From Epiperipatus broadwayi (lineage: Eukaryota; Onychophora; Udeonychophora; Euonychophora; Peripatidae), in NCBI GenBank assembly GCA_028023455.1, contig JAQFVV010001081.1, forward strand, positions 42,501 through 106,500: DNA of 64,000 bases, given 5' to 3'. Made by a program: the position numbers and the translations under genes. Within the stretch, counting starts at the first letter, position 1, and every line of letters begins with the position of its first letter. A model generated the notes under the pieces. It worked only from the letters and a program-made list of their open reading frames with translations, had not been told where the DNA came from and did not search any database. This document shows positions 62,101-64,000 of the stretch, piece after piece.

Positions 62101-63410
62101 AGTTAAGCAGATCGGAATATGTCATTATATTTTAGTTTAATGATAATTATTTATGGAGTTGAAAACTTAAGACTAAACATTCACCTTTGTATAAAAAATA
62201 AAAAAAATGAATTTATTCCCAAACCATTAACTTTGGTTGCACATTATTCCATTCCCATTTAGTTAAATTGTCTAAGTAATAAATCTTAGTTATATTATTG
62301 TGTTGTCATGGATGATGGAAGGACACAAAAAGCACCCTTGTCTTTTTATTATTCTGACTGAGATTCTGAAAAAAAAAAAAAGGCTGTGTTATTCAAAATT
62401 ATACGTCATTATTGAATAGAATTATCATCTCTTTAAATAATATAGCAGTTGATATGAAAGATGAAGACACATTGAATTTAAGTAAAATAAATGTTTCCTA
62501 TAGCCGACCAGAATGCCAGTCATATGCGACAACACAATACTGCCGAGCATTTCCTTACATGAAACAAAGAACCCTGAGATTAATATTATTATAATTATTC
62601 TTTAAATTAATAAGTGATCAATTATTATTATTATTACAATTGTGGCATAGCTTAAGAGAATTGAATGTACAATTGTATTATATGAAAAGTATTTTAGATC
62701 ATATTGGAAAATTAATGGATATGTTGCTTTTATTTTGGTTGCCTTAACAACAACCAGAAAAATTAGTGTCCTGGGTGCAAATAAGATAAATAAATAAAAC
62801 TAAATAAAACTAATTAAATATACTGGGTTAGAAATGGCCGCCCAACTACAGGGGCCATCGATGGCTATAGCTGGCCACGAGGAATTTAGTAGACTTTTCT
62901 TGAAGTCAATATTAATATTGTTTGCACTTGAATGGATTAGTTATTCATTGATTAAAAATATTTTCCAATAATGAATTGTTTTAGCCATAAGATATTATGT
63001 GAATATCTCATATATGATCTAATCTTTTGCCACTGAAAAATAAATAATTAAGTTGTCAGTTTAGGATGTTGTGGTCTGTAGGCAATTCCATAAAACACTG
63101 TAATGATTTTATCATTTATGATGATCTGTTTGTCTGGTCTTGTGATTGGCACTTATGCTATATTACATAATATCTAATGATAATTATATGGACTAAGAAG
63201 CATGTGGAAAAAAAAAAGCATATTTAGTAGTTAATGTTGGAGCTTTAGGGATATTAAATGCCAGAGCATAGTTTTTGGTGTAGATTGTTTTTGATAGGAG
63301 AGGCATGGAGGCAGGATGTCTTGTCAATAATTTCTTATTGATAAATTTATTAATAGTTCATTGCTAATATTTCAGTACTGTTAAATACTAAAAGAGTTAG
63401 AATTTTAATA
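58539..63410. other. AT-rich non-coding DNA
   Basis: No gene recognised in ~4.9 kb. TA tracts at 58884-58914 and 59098-59137 (the latter with GATA units). A short less AT-rich stretch lies at 62830-62885 (GGCCGCCCAACTACAGGGGC); together with what follows it may be the untranslated leader of the Gag at 63411, but no LTR or PBS could be defined. Confidence 0.45.
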
Positions 63411-64000
63411 TGAGTGAAAACCAAGATAATCAGTATTTCTGAGGATTTGGGAGGATCCCAAGTGTTACAATTCCCTGATACACAGACTCCATATTTTAGT
63501 GTACAATTAAAAGAGGAAGGGGAAGATTTGGATATAGCTAACCCAGAAGAAGCCACAATAATAAAGGGAAAACATGAAAATGAGCCAGATCAATTAATGA
63601 GAAATACATTGGAGGAATTCTTGAAAAAATTAGAAAAATCAAATAGTGAATTGAAAAGTCAGATACAAAACTCAAATAGTGAATTAAAACAATCAAATAG
63701 TGAATTGAAAAGTCAGATACAAAACTCAAATAGTGAATTAAAACAATCAAATAGTGAATTGAAAAGTCAGATACAAAACTCAAATAGTGAATTAAAACAA
63801 TCAAATAGTGAATTAAAAAGTCAGATACAAAATTTAAATATTAAATTAGAGAATCAAATGCAGGAGATCAAAGAGACATCTCAAAATCAAGTACAGGAGA
63901 TAAAGGACTTAAGGGAAGATTTGAGAAATCATGTAGAAGAATCAAAATTGGCCTCTGAAAAGCTGGAAATAAGAATAAGGAAAGAGATCAAAACAAATTC
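63411..64000 (+). pseudogene. Gag-like coiled-coil protein, 5' part, cut by window end
   Basis: ATG at 63411 gives MSENQDNQYF and then a TGA. One base later the frame from 63438 (EDLGGSQVLQFPDTQTPYFS) stays open for 187 codons to the window edge, so a single frameshift separates the likely start from the rest. From 63597: MRNTLEEFLKKLEKSNSELK, then three near-perfect copies of an 18-residue unit (NSELKSQIQNSNSELKQS), then further heptads (LENQMQEIKET, KDLREDLRNHVEESK). It is a long coiled coil, as in Gag N-termini of LTR elements, and resembles the frame at 3731-4476. It could instead be a host coiled-coil gene. Confidence 0.5.
63637..63830 (+). repeat. 54-base in-frame tandem repeat
   Basis: The unit contains CAAATAGTGAATTGAAAAGT and CAGATACAAAACTCAAAT. 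About 3.5 copies with only a few A/G differences, all keeping the reading frame. Confidence 0.9.

Noticed and set aside
63538-63804. Minus-strand frame with a repeated IHYLIVLIHYLSFVSDFS unit resembling membrane segments
   Set aside because: It is the complement of the 54-base coiled-coil repeat; hydrophobicity follows from the antisense codons.
63637-63830. Considered as a CRISPR-like array because of the regular repeat
   Set aside because: The units are contiguous without unique spacers and encode a coiled coil; it is a coding tandem repeat in an animal genome.

Overview
The window is very AT-rich, repeat-choked DNA from an invertebrate animal. It has dozens of (TA)n microsatellites, spliced EGF-type exons with phase 1 boundaries, Penelope-like elements (PLEs), an RTE-type LINE, a hAT transposon and several Ty3/gypsy-like LTR elements. 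An arthropod or mollusc with long introns fits; the sequence alone does not decide between them. No bacterial or organellar gene organisation is present.

Host gene: two exons, 17162-17311 and 46547-46681 on the + strand, each encode a cysteine-rich EGF-like module. The first carries the string CLPDPYGCSC, characteristic of the EGF region of Tie/angiopoietin-receptor tyrosine kinases. Both exons are phase 1-1, so they can be spliced directly across a 29.2 kb intron. A third exon-like segment at 48213-48305 has matching splice sites and phase but contains a stop codon. No kinase exon lies in the window, so this is an internal slice of a large Tie-like receptor gene.

Mobile elements, left to right: PLE endonuclease fragment (66-421); LTR retrotransposon in minus orientation inside a (TA)n tract (664-6637); inverted PLE pseudo-LTR pair just upstream of the first exon (16529-17139); composite of two inverted 1.75 kb LTRs around gag-protease remains (17493-22522); PLE fragment (25230-25560); decayed hAT (28854-32690) with a nested pogo/Tigger-like MITE (29354-30327); tRNA-like SINE (34168-34253); decayed RTE (34587-37795); near-complete but broken PLE (38767-42068); inverted pair of ~400-nt units, each with a type I hammerhead ribozyme (44681-45476); PLE fragment in an inverted repeat (45529-46155); decayed gypsy polyprotein (48880-50690); solo LTR (50821-52592); inverted repeat plus PLE fragment (52641-53790); a TG...CA-bounded element in (TA)n (53918-58207); and the start of a coiled-coil Gag that runs off the right edge (63411-64000).

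The most notable discovery is the retrozyme-like pair at 44681-45476. Both copies retain a complete hammerhead fold, and they are circular permutations of each other, as expected if they descend from a self-cleaved, circularised RNA. Also of interest are a family of LTR elements repeatedly found inside (TA)n microsatellites with a conserved TATA box and splice donor in the LTR, and hammerhead-like remnants in two PLE families.
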